DNA of 64,000 nucleotides from Synechococcales cyanobacterium GL140_1_metabinner_5_sub (GTDB lineage Bacteria > Cyanobacteriota > Cyanobacteriia > Cyanobacteriales > Chamaesiphonaceae). The position numbers and the translations under genes were made by a program. A model generated the notes under the pieces. It had not been told where the DNA came from, searched no databases, and was given only the letters and a program-made list of their open reading frames with translations. The stretch is taken from positions 30,517 through 94,516 of the forward strand of contig JANYHM010000045.1 of NCBI GenBank assembly GCA_025359065.1, read 5' to 3'. Below are positions 1-9,000 of the stretch, piece by piece (within the stretch, counting starts at the first letter, position 1; each line of letters begins with the position of its first letter).

Positions 1-2
1 TA

Positions 3-2954
3 AATTTGGCGGTGGCACTGGCTAAAAGCGGGGTACTAGAAAAATATAATGTAGAGCTGATCGGCGCGAAGTTACCGGCGATCGAGATGGCTGAAGATCG
101 ACTGTTATTTAAGGAAGCGATGGCGCGGATTGGAGTGCCAGTGTGTCCTTCGGGCATTGCTAGTACTTTAGCAGAAGCCCAGGTGGTAGCTGCCGAAATT
201 GGCAGTTATCCATTAATTACCCGGCCAGCTTTTACCATGGGTGGTACAGGTGGCGGAATTGCCTACAACCAAGAAGAGTTTGAGATCTTGGCACAGGTGG
301 GCATTGATGCTTCGCCGATGGATCAAATTTTGATTGAGAAATCGCTGCTGGGCTGGAAGGAATACGAATTAGAAGTGATGAGAGATCTGGCCGACAACGT
401 GGTGATTATTTGTTCGATCGAGAACTTTGATCCCATGGGTGTGCATACTGGCGACTCGATTACAGTTGCTCCGGCGCAGACTTTGACTGATAAAGAATAT
501 CAAAGATTACGAGATGCTTCGTTAAAGATTATTCGGGAGATTGGGGTAGAGACGGGTGGCTCCAATATTCAGTTTGCGGTGAACCCGGTGAACGGTGAAT
601 ATATTGTGATTGAGATGAATCCTCGGGTGAGTCGGAGTTCGGCTTTGGCCTCTAAGGCTACCGGGTTTCCGATCGCTAAGCTGGCCGCTAAGTTAGCGGT
701 GGGCTATACCTTAGATGAGTTGCCTAACGATATTACTAAGCAAACTCCGGCTTCGTTTGAACCAACGATCGACTATGTAGTTACTAAAATTCCGCGCTTT
801 GCTTTTGAGAAATTCCCCGGCTCTAGTTCTACTTTAACTACTCAAATGAAATCGGTGGGTGAAGCCATGGCGATCGGGCGGACTTTTCAGGAGTCTTTCC
901 AGAAAGCTTTGCGGTCATTAGAAATTGGTCGGTTTGGTTGGGGTGCCGATCGGGCAGACGTGTTGCCGACTTTGGAGCAAGTCAAGACTTTGCTGCGCAC
1001 GCCTAGCCCCGATCGGGTGTTTAGCTTGCGGGATGCGATGTTGTTGGGTTTGACTGTTGATGAGATTTATGATCTGACAGGGATTGATCCTTGGTTCTTG
1101 GATAAACTGGCTGATTTGTTGATCACAGAGCAGTCACTACAAAATTTACAGGATTTAGATCATGATCGGCTCTGGGATATTAAGCGTCAAGGGTTCAGTG
1201 ATCGGCAGATTGCTTACTGCACCAAGACTACTGAAGATGAGGTGCGAACTTATCGAAAATCTTTGGGTGTAGTGCCTGCTTATAAGCTAGTAGATACCTG
1301 TGCAGCAGAGTTTGCAGCAGAAACACCCTATTACTATTCTACTTATGAAGAAGAATCGGAAGTGATTCCTTCTACTAGACGGAAAGTAGCGATTCTGGGC
1401 GGTGGCCCGAACCGGATTGGTCAGGGGATTGAGTTTGATTACTGCTGTTGTCATGCCTCTTATGCTCTGCGGGCGCAGGGCTTTGAGACAATTATGGTGA
1501 ATTCTAACCCCGAGACGGTTTCCACGGATTATGACACTAGTGATCGGCTGTATTTTGAGCCTTTAACCAAAGAAGATGTTCTTAATATCCTAGAAGCTGA
1601 GCAGCCTGAGGGCGTAATCGTGCAGTTTGGTGGTCAAACGCCATTGAAATTAGCGGTGCCAATTCAGAGCTATCTGGAACAGCATCCGGCTCTAACTACT
1701 AAGATCTGGGGAACTACACCAGAATCGATCGATCTAGCAGAAGACCGGGAGAAATTCGAGAAAATCTTGCGGCAGCTAGATATCAAGCAACCAGAAAACG
1801 GCATTGCCCGGAGCTTTGAAGAGGCGGTGATTGTTGCTAATCGGATTGGTTATCCAGTAGTGGTGCGGCCTTCTTATGTGTTGGGTGGACGGGCAATGGA
1901 AATTGTTTATTCTGATGCTGAGCTAGAGCGCTACATGGTTTACGCTGTGCAGGTAGAGCCAGATCACCCAATTTTGATTGATCAGTTTTTAGAGAACGCG
2001 ATCGAAGTAGATGTAGATGCGATTGCCGATCGGACTGGCATGGTGGTGATTGGTGGCATTATGGAACACATCGAACAGGCGGGAATTCACTCAGGGGACT
2101 CGGCTTGCTCTTTGCCTTATATTTCTTTGAGCGATGCTACTGTAGCTACAATTCGCACTTGGACAACCCAGTTGGCGCAGTCCTTAAAAGTATTGGGGCT
2201 AATGAATATTCAGTTTGCGGTGCAGGGAGAGCAGGTCTATATTATCGAGGCCAATCCTCGGGCTTCCCGGACGGTGCCATTTGTAGCGAAAGCTACCGGA
2301 ATTCCGTTGGCGGGCTATGCAGCGCGATTAATGTCTGGGGAAACTTTGGCGGAGTTGAACTATACTACCGAGGTAATTCCAAAGCACATGGCGGTGAAGG
2401 AAGCGGTGTTGCCCTTCGAGAAATTTGCAGGTACCGATACCATTTTGGGGCCAGAGATGCGATCAACTGGGGAGGTGATGGGTATTGATGTGGACTTTGG
2501 GCGGGCTTATGCCAAGGCCGAGCTAGGTGCTAGTCAGCAGTTGCCTGCTACGGGTAAGGTGTTTATTTCTACCAATGATCGAGATAAGCAGGCCGTGGTG
2601 CCAATCGCTAGAAGCTTCATTGAGCTGGGTTTTACGATTGTAGCTACGGCGGGAACTCACCAAGTGCTGCAATCTCATGGCTTAGAAATTGAGTCGGTGC
2701 TAAAACTGCATGAGGGGCGACCCAACGTGGTGGATGTGATTAAGAATAAGCAGATTCAGTTAATTATTAATACCCCTTCTGGGGAAGAGGCACAGGCCGA
2801 TGGGCGGTTAATTCGGCGCACGGCGTTGACTTATAAGGTGCCAATTGTCACCACGATTGCTGGAGCCAAAGCAACCGCAGCAGCAATCGGCTCTTTGCAG
2901 CGTGAGCCTCTAACCGTGAAGGCAATCCAAGACTATAATCAAGGTATGCGTTAA
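3..2954 (+). CDS. carB: Carbamoyl-phosphate synthase large subunit, 5' end outside the window
   Basis: Makes carbamoyl phosphate from bicarbonate, ATP and glutamine-derived ammonia for pyrimidine and arginine synthesis, as the partner of CarA. The reading frame is already open at base 3 and begins inside the first ATP-grasp domain, so roughly the first 100 of about 1080 residues lie upstream. The TTG at base 6 is internal and is not the start. Two homologous ATP-grasp halves are visible: [14 protein letters not shown] glycine-rich text near residues 75-85, [18 protein letters not shown] near 205-222, and its second-half counterpart [18 protein letters not shown] near 750. A C-terminal MGS-like allosteric domain follows, with [10 protein letters not shown] around 850. 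The C-terminus is complete. The gene runs 32 bases ahead of a Uma2 gene on the same strand. Confidence 0.97.
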   Translation, partial: NLAVALAKSGVLEKYNVELIGAKLPAIEMAEDRLLFKEAMARIGVPVCPSGIASTLAEAQVVAAEIGSYPLITRPAFTMGGTGGGIAYNQEEFEILAQVGIDASPMDQILIEKSLLGWKEYELEVMRDLADNVVIICSIENFDPMGVHTGDSITVAPAQTLTDKEYQRLRDASLKIIREIGVETGGSNIQFAVNPVNGEYIVIEMNPRVSRSSALASKATGFPIAKLAAKLAVGYTLDELPNDITKQTPASFEPTIDYVVTKIPRFAFEKFPGSSSTLTTQMKSVGEAMAIGRTFQESFQKALRSLEIGRFGWGADRADVLPTLEQVKTLLRTPSPDRVFSLRDAMLLGLTVDEIYDLTGIDPWFLDKLADLLITEQSLQNLQDLDHDRLWDIKRQGFSDRQIAYCTKTTEDEVRTYRKSLGVVPAYKLVDTCAAEFAAETPYYYSTYEEESEVIPSTRRKVAILGGGPNRIGQGIEFDYCCCHASYALRAQGFETIMVNSNPETVSTDYDTSDRLYFEPLTKEDVLNILEAEQPEGVIVQFGGQTPLKLAVPIQSYLEQHPALTTKIWGTTPESIDLAEDREKFEKILRQLDIKQPENGIARSFEEAVIVANRIGYPVVVRPSYVLGGRAMEIVYSDAELERYMVYAVQVEPDHPILIDQFLENAIEVDVDAIADRTGMVVIGGIMEHIEQAGIHSGDSACSLPYISLSDATVATIRTWTTQLAQSLKVLGLMNIQFAVQGEQVYIIEANPRASRTVPFVAKATGIPLAGYAARLMSGETLAELNYTTEVIPKHMAVKEAVLPFEKFAGTDTILGPEMRSTGEVMGIDVDFGRAYAKAELGASQQLPATGKVFISTNDRDKQAVVPIARSFIELGFTIVATAGTHQVLQSHGLEIESVLKLHEGRPNVVDVIKNKQIQLIINTPSGEEAQADGRLIRRTALTYKVPIVTTIAGAKATAAAIGSLQREPLTVKAIQDYNQGMR

Positions 2955-2986
2955 CATAATTAGTACACATTATCTTTTTGTGATCT

Positions 2987-3694
2987 ATGGTTTCCCAAAT
3001 TCCTCAAGTCATCTACCCCGATAGCGACGGTCAGCCGATGTCAGATAATACTTTGCAGTTTAGCTGGATTGTCAAAATCAAAGAGAATCTAGAGATTTTG
3101 TTCGCCGAAAATCCGGATGTGTTTGTGGCTGGTGATTTACTCTGGTATCCAGTAGAGGGCAACAACAAAATTTGTCGCGCCCCAGATACGATGGTGGCTT
3201 TTGGCCGACCCAAAGGATATCGCGGCTCTTATCTACAGTGGAAAGAAGAAAATATTGATCCTCAGGTGGTATTTGAGATTTTGTCGCCCGGAAATCGACT
3301 AGCTGAAATGGCGGCTAAGTTTGACTTCTATAATAATTACGGGGTGGAAGAATACTATATCTACGACCCAGATCGGGTGGATTTTACTGGCTGGCTCAGA
3401 CAGAGTGGCGCTTTACAAGGAATTGGCAATATTGATGGTTGGGTTAGCCCCAGACTAGGAGTGAGATTTGAACTAGGCGATGAGCTAGAAATTCATATCC
3501 CCGGCAATGGTATGTTTTTATCGGTGCTGGAAATTAATCAACAGAAAAAGCAGGCCCAGCTTGAAGCACAACAGGCCAAGTTAGCTGTCCAACAAGCAAA
3601 AATGGAAACTCAGCAAGAACGCGATCGAGCTGATGCAGCAGAGCAGGAAAACGCCGCGCTGAGGGCAAAGCTACAAGAATTAGGATTGCTTTAA
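2987..3694 (+). CDS. Uma2 family (DUF820) PD-(D/E)XK nuclease-like protein with coiled-coil tail
   Basis: A 235-residue member of the Uma2/DUF820 family, which is greatly expanded in cyanobacteria and carries a restriction-endonuclease-like fold. Cellular roles are mostly unknown. The catalytic pattern is present: Asp67 in APDTMVAF, Glu97 in VVFEILSPGN, then the family signature around residues 111-129 (KFDFYNNYGVEEYYIYDPD). From about residue 180 the chain becomes Gln/Ala/Glu-rich heptads (QQKKQAQLEAQQAKL and onward), a predicted coiled coil found in many Uma2 proteins. ATG start 32 bases after carB. Its stop overlaps the convergent deacetylase-like gene by 4 bases. Confidence 0.88.
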   Translation: MVSQIPQVIYPDSDGQPMSDNTLQFSWIVKIKENLEILFAENPDVFVAGDLLWYPVEGNNKICRAPDTMVAFGRPKGYRGSYLQWKEENIDPQVVFEILSPGNRLAEMAAKFDFYNNYGVEEYYIYDPDRVDFTGWLRQSGALQGIGNIDGWVSPRLGVRFELGDELEIHIPGNGMFLSVLEINQQKKQAQLEAQQAKLAVQQAKMETQQERDRADAAEQENAALRAKLQELGLL

Positions 3695-4602
3695 ACAAGG
3701 CAGCGGTCAATCGTTGCCACTACCGATTTTCCTAAAGAAGCAAAATCGTAGCCGCCTTCTAGACCAAAAACAATTTTGCGGGTGATGGGCAAACAATAAT
3801 CAGTAAAGACCCCAAAGTCGGCTGGTTGCAGCAAAATACTAGAGAGTGGATCATCTTGATTGGCATCATATCCAGCGCTGATGATCAATAAATCGGGCTG
3901 AAAGCTGCTTAAAAATGGCACGACTTTGGTAGCAAATAGCGGCTGATATTGTTCGATCGAACTCCCTGCCATCATGGGCAAATTCAAAATATTACGATGA
4001 ACGCCCGTTTCGCTGGCTCGGCCAGTCCCTGGGTAGTGAGGAAATTCATGGAGTGAGCAATAGGCCAAGTTAGGATTGCTTTCTACTACTGCTTGGGTGC
4101 CGTTACCATGATGCACATCCCAGTCTAAAATAGCCACGCGCTGGGCACCATGGGCTAGGGCATAAATGGCGGCGATCGCTGCATTGCTAAAAATACAAAA
4201 ACCCATCCCTCTTTTGGGTTCAGCATGATGTCCCGGTGGTCTGGCCAAAACGAAAGTTGGTTGGCCGTTCATAGCCAGTTCTGCCCCATCAATCCAGGCG
4301 TTGACGGCGAGGAGGGCAACATCATAGGTGTCGGCAGAAACAATGGTATCGGCATCGATCGCTCCACCGCCTAACTGACTGATTTGCTGGACTGCCTGAA
4401 TGTATTTGGTGGGGTGGATTTTTTCTAGCCAAGGCAAGGGCGATCGATCATTAACTGGGGTGGGCGATCGCCAGTCTAGCTGGTTTGCCCAGGGTGCTTG
4501 CTGCAATGCTAACTTAATGGCTGTTAGTCTCTCGGGCTTTTCGGGATGAAAAGCACCGGTTTGGTGGAGCAAAAAATCATCGGTATAAATGATGGGAAAC
4601 AT
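3691..4602 (-). CDS. Histone-deacetylase-family hydrolase (arginase/deacetylase fold)
   Basis: A zinc-dependent deacetylase-like enzyme of the class II HDAC/acetoin-utilisation/acetylpolyamine amidohydrolase family. The bacterial substrate cannot be told from sequence; acetylated polyamines or protein lysines are candidates. With the ATG at 4602 the protein has 303 residues. An upstream TTG at 4611 is also in frame, but MFPIIYTDDF is the usual family N-terminus. The active site is intact: RPPGHHAEPKRGMGFC (His125-His126), ILDWDVHHGNGT (zinc ligands Asp160, Asp162 and the following His), a third zinc-ligand Asp in SAGYDANQDDP near 250, and the closing EGGYDF. It stands alone and converges on the Uma2 gene. 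Confidence 0.9.
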   Translation of the reverse strand: MFPIIYTDDFLLHQTGAFHPEKPERLTAIKLALQQAPWANQLDWRSPTPVNDRSPLPWLEKIHPTKYIQAVQQISQLGGGAIDADTIVSADTYDVALLAVNAWIDGAELAMNGQPTFVLARPPGHHAEPKRGMGFCIFSNAAIAAIYALAHGAQRVAILDWDVHHGNGTQAVVESNPNLAYCSLHEFPHYPGTGRASETGVHRNILNLPMMAGSSIEQYQPLFATKVVPFLSSFQPDLLIISAGYDANQDDPLSSILLQPADFGVFTDYCLPITRKIVFGLEGGYDFASLGKSVVATIDRCLV

Positions 4603-4698
4603 AGCGCTCAAGGTAGCTGTTATTTTATCAATAGTCTGGATAGATTCATGATATCAAACAGCCATGGTGCAGAAGGATTTGATATTCCTCTCCATAAT

Positions 4699-5001
4699 TT
4701 AGTCCTGTGCTCTACCAAGCCCCGCAGTTAAGTCACTCTCTTTTTTGTTAGGGTAAAACTGTTTTTTTTCAGTTAGTTCATAAAAAAGAGTTCCATGGAT
4801 ACCGCTGATTTCTGGTTTGTTCAGTCGATTCTTCCACATTCGATCGAGAATCTGTTTTATCTCTTCGTTGTCTCTAATATCTTCGATGAACTGAATGTCT
4901 TGGCCTGACTCTGGAAAAATTCTGAGAAATTCTTCTTCGGTTGTAGCATAAACATCGTAAGCACAGTTAGTAGCGCCATCAATCACTTGAATGTTTTTCA
5001 T
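4699..5001 (-). CDS. Small conserved cyanobacterial protein of unknown function
   Basis: 100 residues, soluble, acidic, no signal peptide and no catalytic motif I recognise. The opening pattern (VIDGATNCAYDVY, then EEEFLRIFPESGQDIQF) matches a small hypothetical family I associate with cyanobacteria, so I regard it as a real gene. The ATG follows a reasonable leader, and a 12-bp-arm palindrome sits 28 bases upstream, which suggests an operator or other control site shared with the region to the right. Its end lies about 100 bases from the divergently read deacetylase-like gene start. Function unknown. Confidence 0.65.
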   Translation of the reverse strand: MKNIQVIDGATNCAYDVYATTEEEFLRIFPESGQDIQFIEDIRDNEEIKQILDRMWKNRLNKPEISGIHGTLFYELTEKKQFYPNKKESDLTAGLGRAQD

Positions 5002-5028
5002 TATCGATTTCCTTTCCTATAACAGACT

Positions 5029-5054
5029 GTTTAAGTAGGCGTGCCTACTTAAAC
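5029..5054. promoter_or_regulatory. Perfect 12-bp inverted repeat with 2-bp centre, candidate operator
   Basis: GTTTAAGTAGGC, then GT, then its exact reverse complement GCCTACTTAAAC. A 2-base centre suits a dimeric DNA-binding protein better than an RNA hairpin. It lies 28 bases upstream of the small conserved gene on the minus strand and 57 bases before the beheaded DUF2887 frame on the plus strand. No T-run follows on either side, so it is not an obvious terminator. The function is inferred; the palindrome is seen directly. Confidence 0.55.
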
Positions 5055-5110
5055 TCAAGATAAGTTTAGTCTAGAGCTTTAGGTTAATCTGTCTTACATT
5101 TAATTGATCA

Positions 5111-5644
5111 TTGGCAATCATCATTTACCCCAATCGAGCCACGGAACAAGACGAAACCAACGTTCCGCCAGAACTCTTTGCCAGTGGCCGCTTTTTGCCT
5201 ATCTACCTCGACGAGCTGAGCGATGCTGCTGATCGCCCTGTAGGGTTGGAACTCATGCTTCTCACCATTTTTCAGGAGGACAATCGAGCCATCCAAAGTG
5301 CCCAAGAATTGATCAATCAAAACCGCAGCGAGGCAGATGGAAGTGCCATAATGTCTTTAGTGACCGAAATTATGGTCTACCGCTTTGCCCAACTTAGCCG
5401 AGAGGAGATAGAATTCATGCTGGATATTACATTGCAAGAAACTCGTGTCTACCGCGAGGCTAAAGCCGAAGGCTCCCAAGGAATATTGCTGGAACAGTTA
5501 GAATATGTGTTGCACAACAAGCTTTCTACTGAAATTCGATCACATATCCAGAGCCTCAGTCTTGATCAACTTTCTGCACTGGCGAAGGCTTTGCTGACTT
5601 TTCAGAGCCTGAGTGATTTGGAACAGTGGTTAGCACAGCAGTGA
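5111..5644 (+). pseudogene. DUF2887/Rpn-type PD-(D/E)XK protein, N-terminal half missing
   Basis: This frame encodes the C-terminal part of the cyanobacterial DUF2887 (Rpn-like nuclease/transposase superfamily) group. It shows the AIIIYPNR strand, RFLPIYLDEL, the LSREEIEFML segment, the ETRVYREAKAEG helix, and the closing LSLDQLSALAKALLTF...LEQWL unit. Intact relatives are about 270-300 residues and carry the nuclease core before the IIIYP strand. Here the frame is closed by TGA at 5105-5107 and no start or nuclease core precedes it; the first available codon is a TTG at 5111. I therefore read it as a 5'-truncated remnant of 177 codons. The break lies about 55 bases from the 5029-5054 palindrome. 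Confidence 0.72.
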
Positions 5645-6018
5645 GTTTGGGGCAAAGCAGTTCTAGGTAGGGTGGTTGGAATCGTTCATGAAGCATCTGC
5701 GTAGCAGATTCACGGAGTTGCAGAAACGTTGTTAGTCTAGTGTGGACAATCGCGCAACTTTATGGTTGGTGATTCTGCTGCGTAGTTGCTGGGTGAATGG
5801 CGGGAGATAACGGTTATACGATTTTGATGGACATTGGTCTAAGGGCTGTTGGGGTTTGTAAAGGAGGGTGTGAGGTGACGGGGCAACGATGAGGATGGCG
5901 ATGCTGTTGGGCAGATGCTTAGCTAAGGATGTGCGGGCTTCTAGATGAAGGTTCATGGAGGTGCTTAGGTATTAATATTAGTCTGCGTTAAACCTATTTT
6001 TGTGAGAGCGTAGTTGCT
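5645..6018. other. Gene-free stretch with a short GCGTAGC-type palindrome
   Basis: 374 bases between the DUF2887 remnant and the end of the giant minus-strand gene. A hairpin with arms ATCTGC/GCAGAT and loop GTA lies at 5695-5709. Related GCGTAGC or GCTACGC palindromes occur near 63030 and 63695, so this looks like a small dispersed repeat. A 74-codon minus-strand frame (5732-5956) spans part of it, but I could not match it to any family and do not call it. Confidence 0.45.
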
Positions 6019-9000
6019 TTACTGTCTCTCTGCTGACTTGAGCCAATCATTGACAGAATCAATCCCCAACGACAATAGCAAATCTTGCACTAACACTACA
6101 CGATTAAGCATTAAACCGTGATCAGATTCTTCTCGTTCCTCTGCTTCAGCAAAAAGCTGGGTCAGTAGCTTGGCAAGCTGATCTTGATAGTCATGGTAGT
6201 ATTGATTGGTACGACTAACATAAGCTAGGTAAACTTCGGTTTTAGTTAGAGCCGTCTCTGGATCTTGCTGTGAGATAGCATTAAGCCATTTGCCAAATTC
6301 AAATAAGTGGTGACTGTTATCTCCATTATTGCTTTCATATACATCAAAGCAAAGTTGAAGCAGATTTACTGGAAGGAAGATTGGTTGTGTATTTTCTCGA
6401 AAGATATTTACTGTGTTTTTAGCGACAGAAATTGCATGGGAGCGGCCTGCTGTTAGTCCTGCCTCAATACCTATAAGGCATTGATCGCGATGCTGTCTAA
6501 TATTAACAGTATTAGTCCAGACAAGCGATGCTCCATGCCATGCTTCAGTGGTATTTAGCCTTTTCAATTTGTCAAGAAAGTCAGCAAGGTTGATATGCCC
6601 AGCCAAGGCAGATAATGCTGAAATGCGTCCCCAAATTTCCATGTCTTTTTCGCTGCCAGTATGATAAATACGGTCAAGTAAGGGGGCAACCCTTTTGAAA
6701 TGATCACGATAGGCATAATACAAACAACCTTCAGCGAACTGCCAAAGCTTTGTTGCGTCCTTCATGGCAAGGTAAAATAAGTCCCAGCCCAGCTCTGGAT
6801 TACGACTTTGGAGGTAGGGCAAGCGTTGCACAATTAGGGCACGGATTGCAGGAGATTCATTACTAGCAAATCGACGTAGCGTGGGTGCTAATAATTCTGG
6901 TGATGCCACACCATTTTCTTGGAGATTATTAACCAAGTTCATTAGAGCCATAGCAATCTTTCCACTGGTCATATTAATGCCATTAGTAAGAATTTCGTTT
7001 GAGTTGCTTCGAATGGTGCTTTCTTCTTTGAGATTTCCAAAACCTATTGTCAAAAACACTAATCGAGAAGCATTATACTCATCTCGAATAACATGCGAAC
7101 ATGCTCTTAGGGCTTCAGCCGCAGAACGATTCAGGTACCAATAAACTGAATGCCTCTCCAATTCCTCAAGGATTTGATTTGACAAAGTAGAAGCATCAGG
7201 CTCTTCAACTGGTGTCAATACGCTATTGTTGCGATAGCGACATTCTAAATGTTCAGCAATGCCTTCCATGATGTTGTCACGAAAACTAGCTACAATGCTT
7301 ACCCAATGTACAACCAGAAGTCCCAAAAATCGAGATGGATGACGAGACGCAGCTTCACGTAGCTGCTGGCCGACTTCTTGTCCTCCTCCAATCAAGGAGT
7401 TGCTGAGATCTCGGTCGTATCCAGAGTAATGCTCTAGTAAACATATTATGCCAGCATCACTGATACTTAGGAATTTTTCAAATGAAAATGGGGCATCGAC
7501 TCTGCCACTAGAGGAATAGATAGATGGCTCTCGAATGAATTTACCATGTATTGCCTCGAAGGAAGCTAGCGTTGATTGGAATTCTATTGAGCGCAGATGA
7601 CATGGAATAGCGGATATGTATTCAACTTGGCTTCTCAATAAATAAGACCTTTCCTCCTCATCTCTTGCATCTTCCTTCCTAATGGTTTCTATTTCTGCTG
7701 TTACGATGTCTTGGGTATGACTATCTAAATGTATGAATGCAGCATTAATTAATTCGCCCAATTCATGACGGAATTGGGATCTCAATAGATTTTTGCCGCA
7801 CAACAAACGACCAATTAAATCAATATTAGGCTGTGGAAAGCTTGTGAAAGCAAGGACGACAAAGTAGTACAAAGCACTTTCATGACTAAGGCACAGACTT
7901 TCTCGGCTCCTTAACCACCAATCGGAGTTCACTTTGGCATGGTAGAGAATAGCTGCTTCGATCGCATCAAATAGAATTCGCAGGCAATCCACAAATCTAA
8001 ACTCATCCTGAGAATGCTTATCTTTATATGAGGTGTCAGACAGGAACCACTCATGATAGCTATAGTGACTTGACTTGATTCGACTCCACTGCTCAATCGT
8101 TTCAACGGCCAAATCGAGTAAGGCTGTAGACTGAACCATTCGCTCCCTCAGAAAATTCTCCCTCTTACTTCCGAATTTATGATCTGCACAACGTATTTTT
8201 TCCTCAAAATTAAAAGATATTACTTCATTTTCACCAATATCACCAGCGACATAGTGCCAAAGCAATCCATCATCAACAACGCCAGCAGTCACACAATCTG
8301 CAATAGCATATCCCAAGGAATTATGCTCTGGAATTGACATGCCAATTAGCCTCTCTAGTAAGGGCGTAACCAGTCGTAGGTTTTCTGTCTTGAAGTCAGA
8401 TACGAAACAGGCCAATCGGTTAGCAATTTTATCTGTATCCAGCCAGTCCATTTCTAGGGTTTCCATCCAGAATGCCAATACCCCAGCAGCATCTTCGTTT
8501 TTCCATTGCTCTACTCGATGAATATGGATCATCACCCCTTCAGCATCTTGCATTCCCTTTAGGGTGGGCACTAGATAAGTGAGCCAGAAGCAATGCCACT
8601 CAACCAATGATGCTTGAGTATAAATCACCTCAAATACCTCACGATGTTTTCCTCGCAAGTCTTTTATCATTGGCCAGTCATCATTATGAGGTCTTTGCTG
8701 AGCAAATAATTCGGCAATCAGGCGGCGGATGTGAAAGGCGGCTTTGCCTGTCAAGACTGCTCGAATTTGCTTTCTGAATTCACGACGCTCTCCTGTTGAT
8801 AGCTGTGCAACGAAGCTGCGAATACTCGGACGAACAAAGGGTACAGGTGGCAAGTTTTGGATGAAATCATTAAGTGAGACTCCCTTTCGTATAGCACTGC
8901 TTATCACCAGCACATCCAGCAAGGTTTGATGGCCAAATGTTAACTTCCCATCATGGGTATCTTGGACTACATTGAGACTGCAAAGCTTTTTTAGTATTTC

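Noticed and set aside
2105..2488. 127-codon plus-strand frame inside carB
   Set aside because: Lies wholly within the conserved carB coding region in another frame; a shadow of a real gene.
5732..5956. Minus-strand 74-codon frame (NLHLEARTSLAKHLPNSIAI...)
   Set aside because: Reads somewhat protein-like, but I find no family, no ribosome site and no conserved neighbour; left as intergenic.
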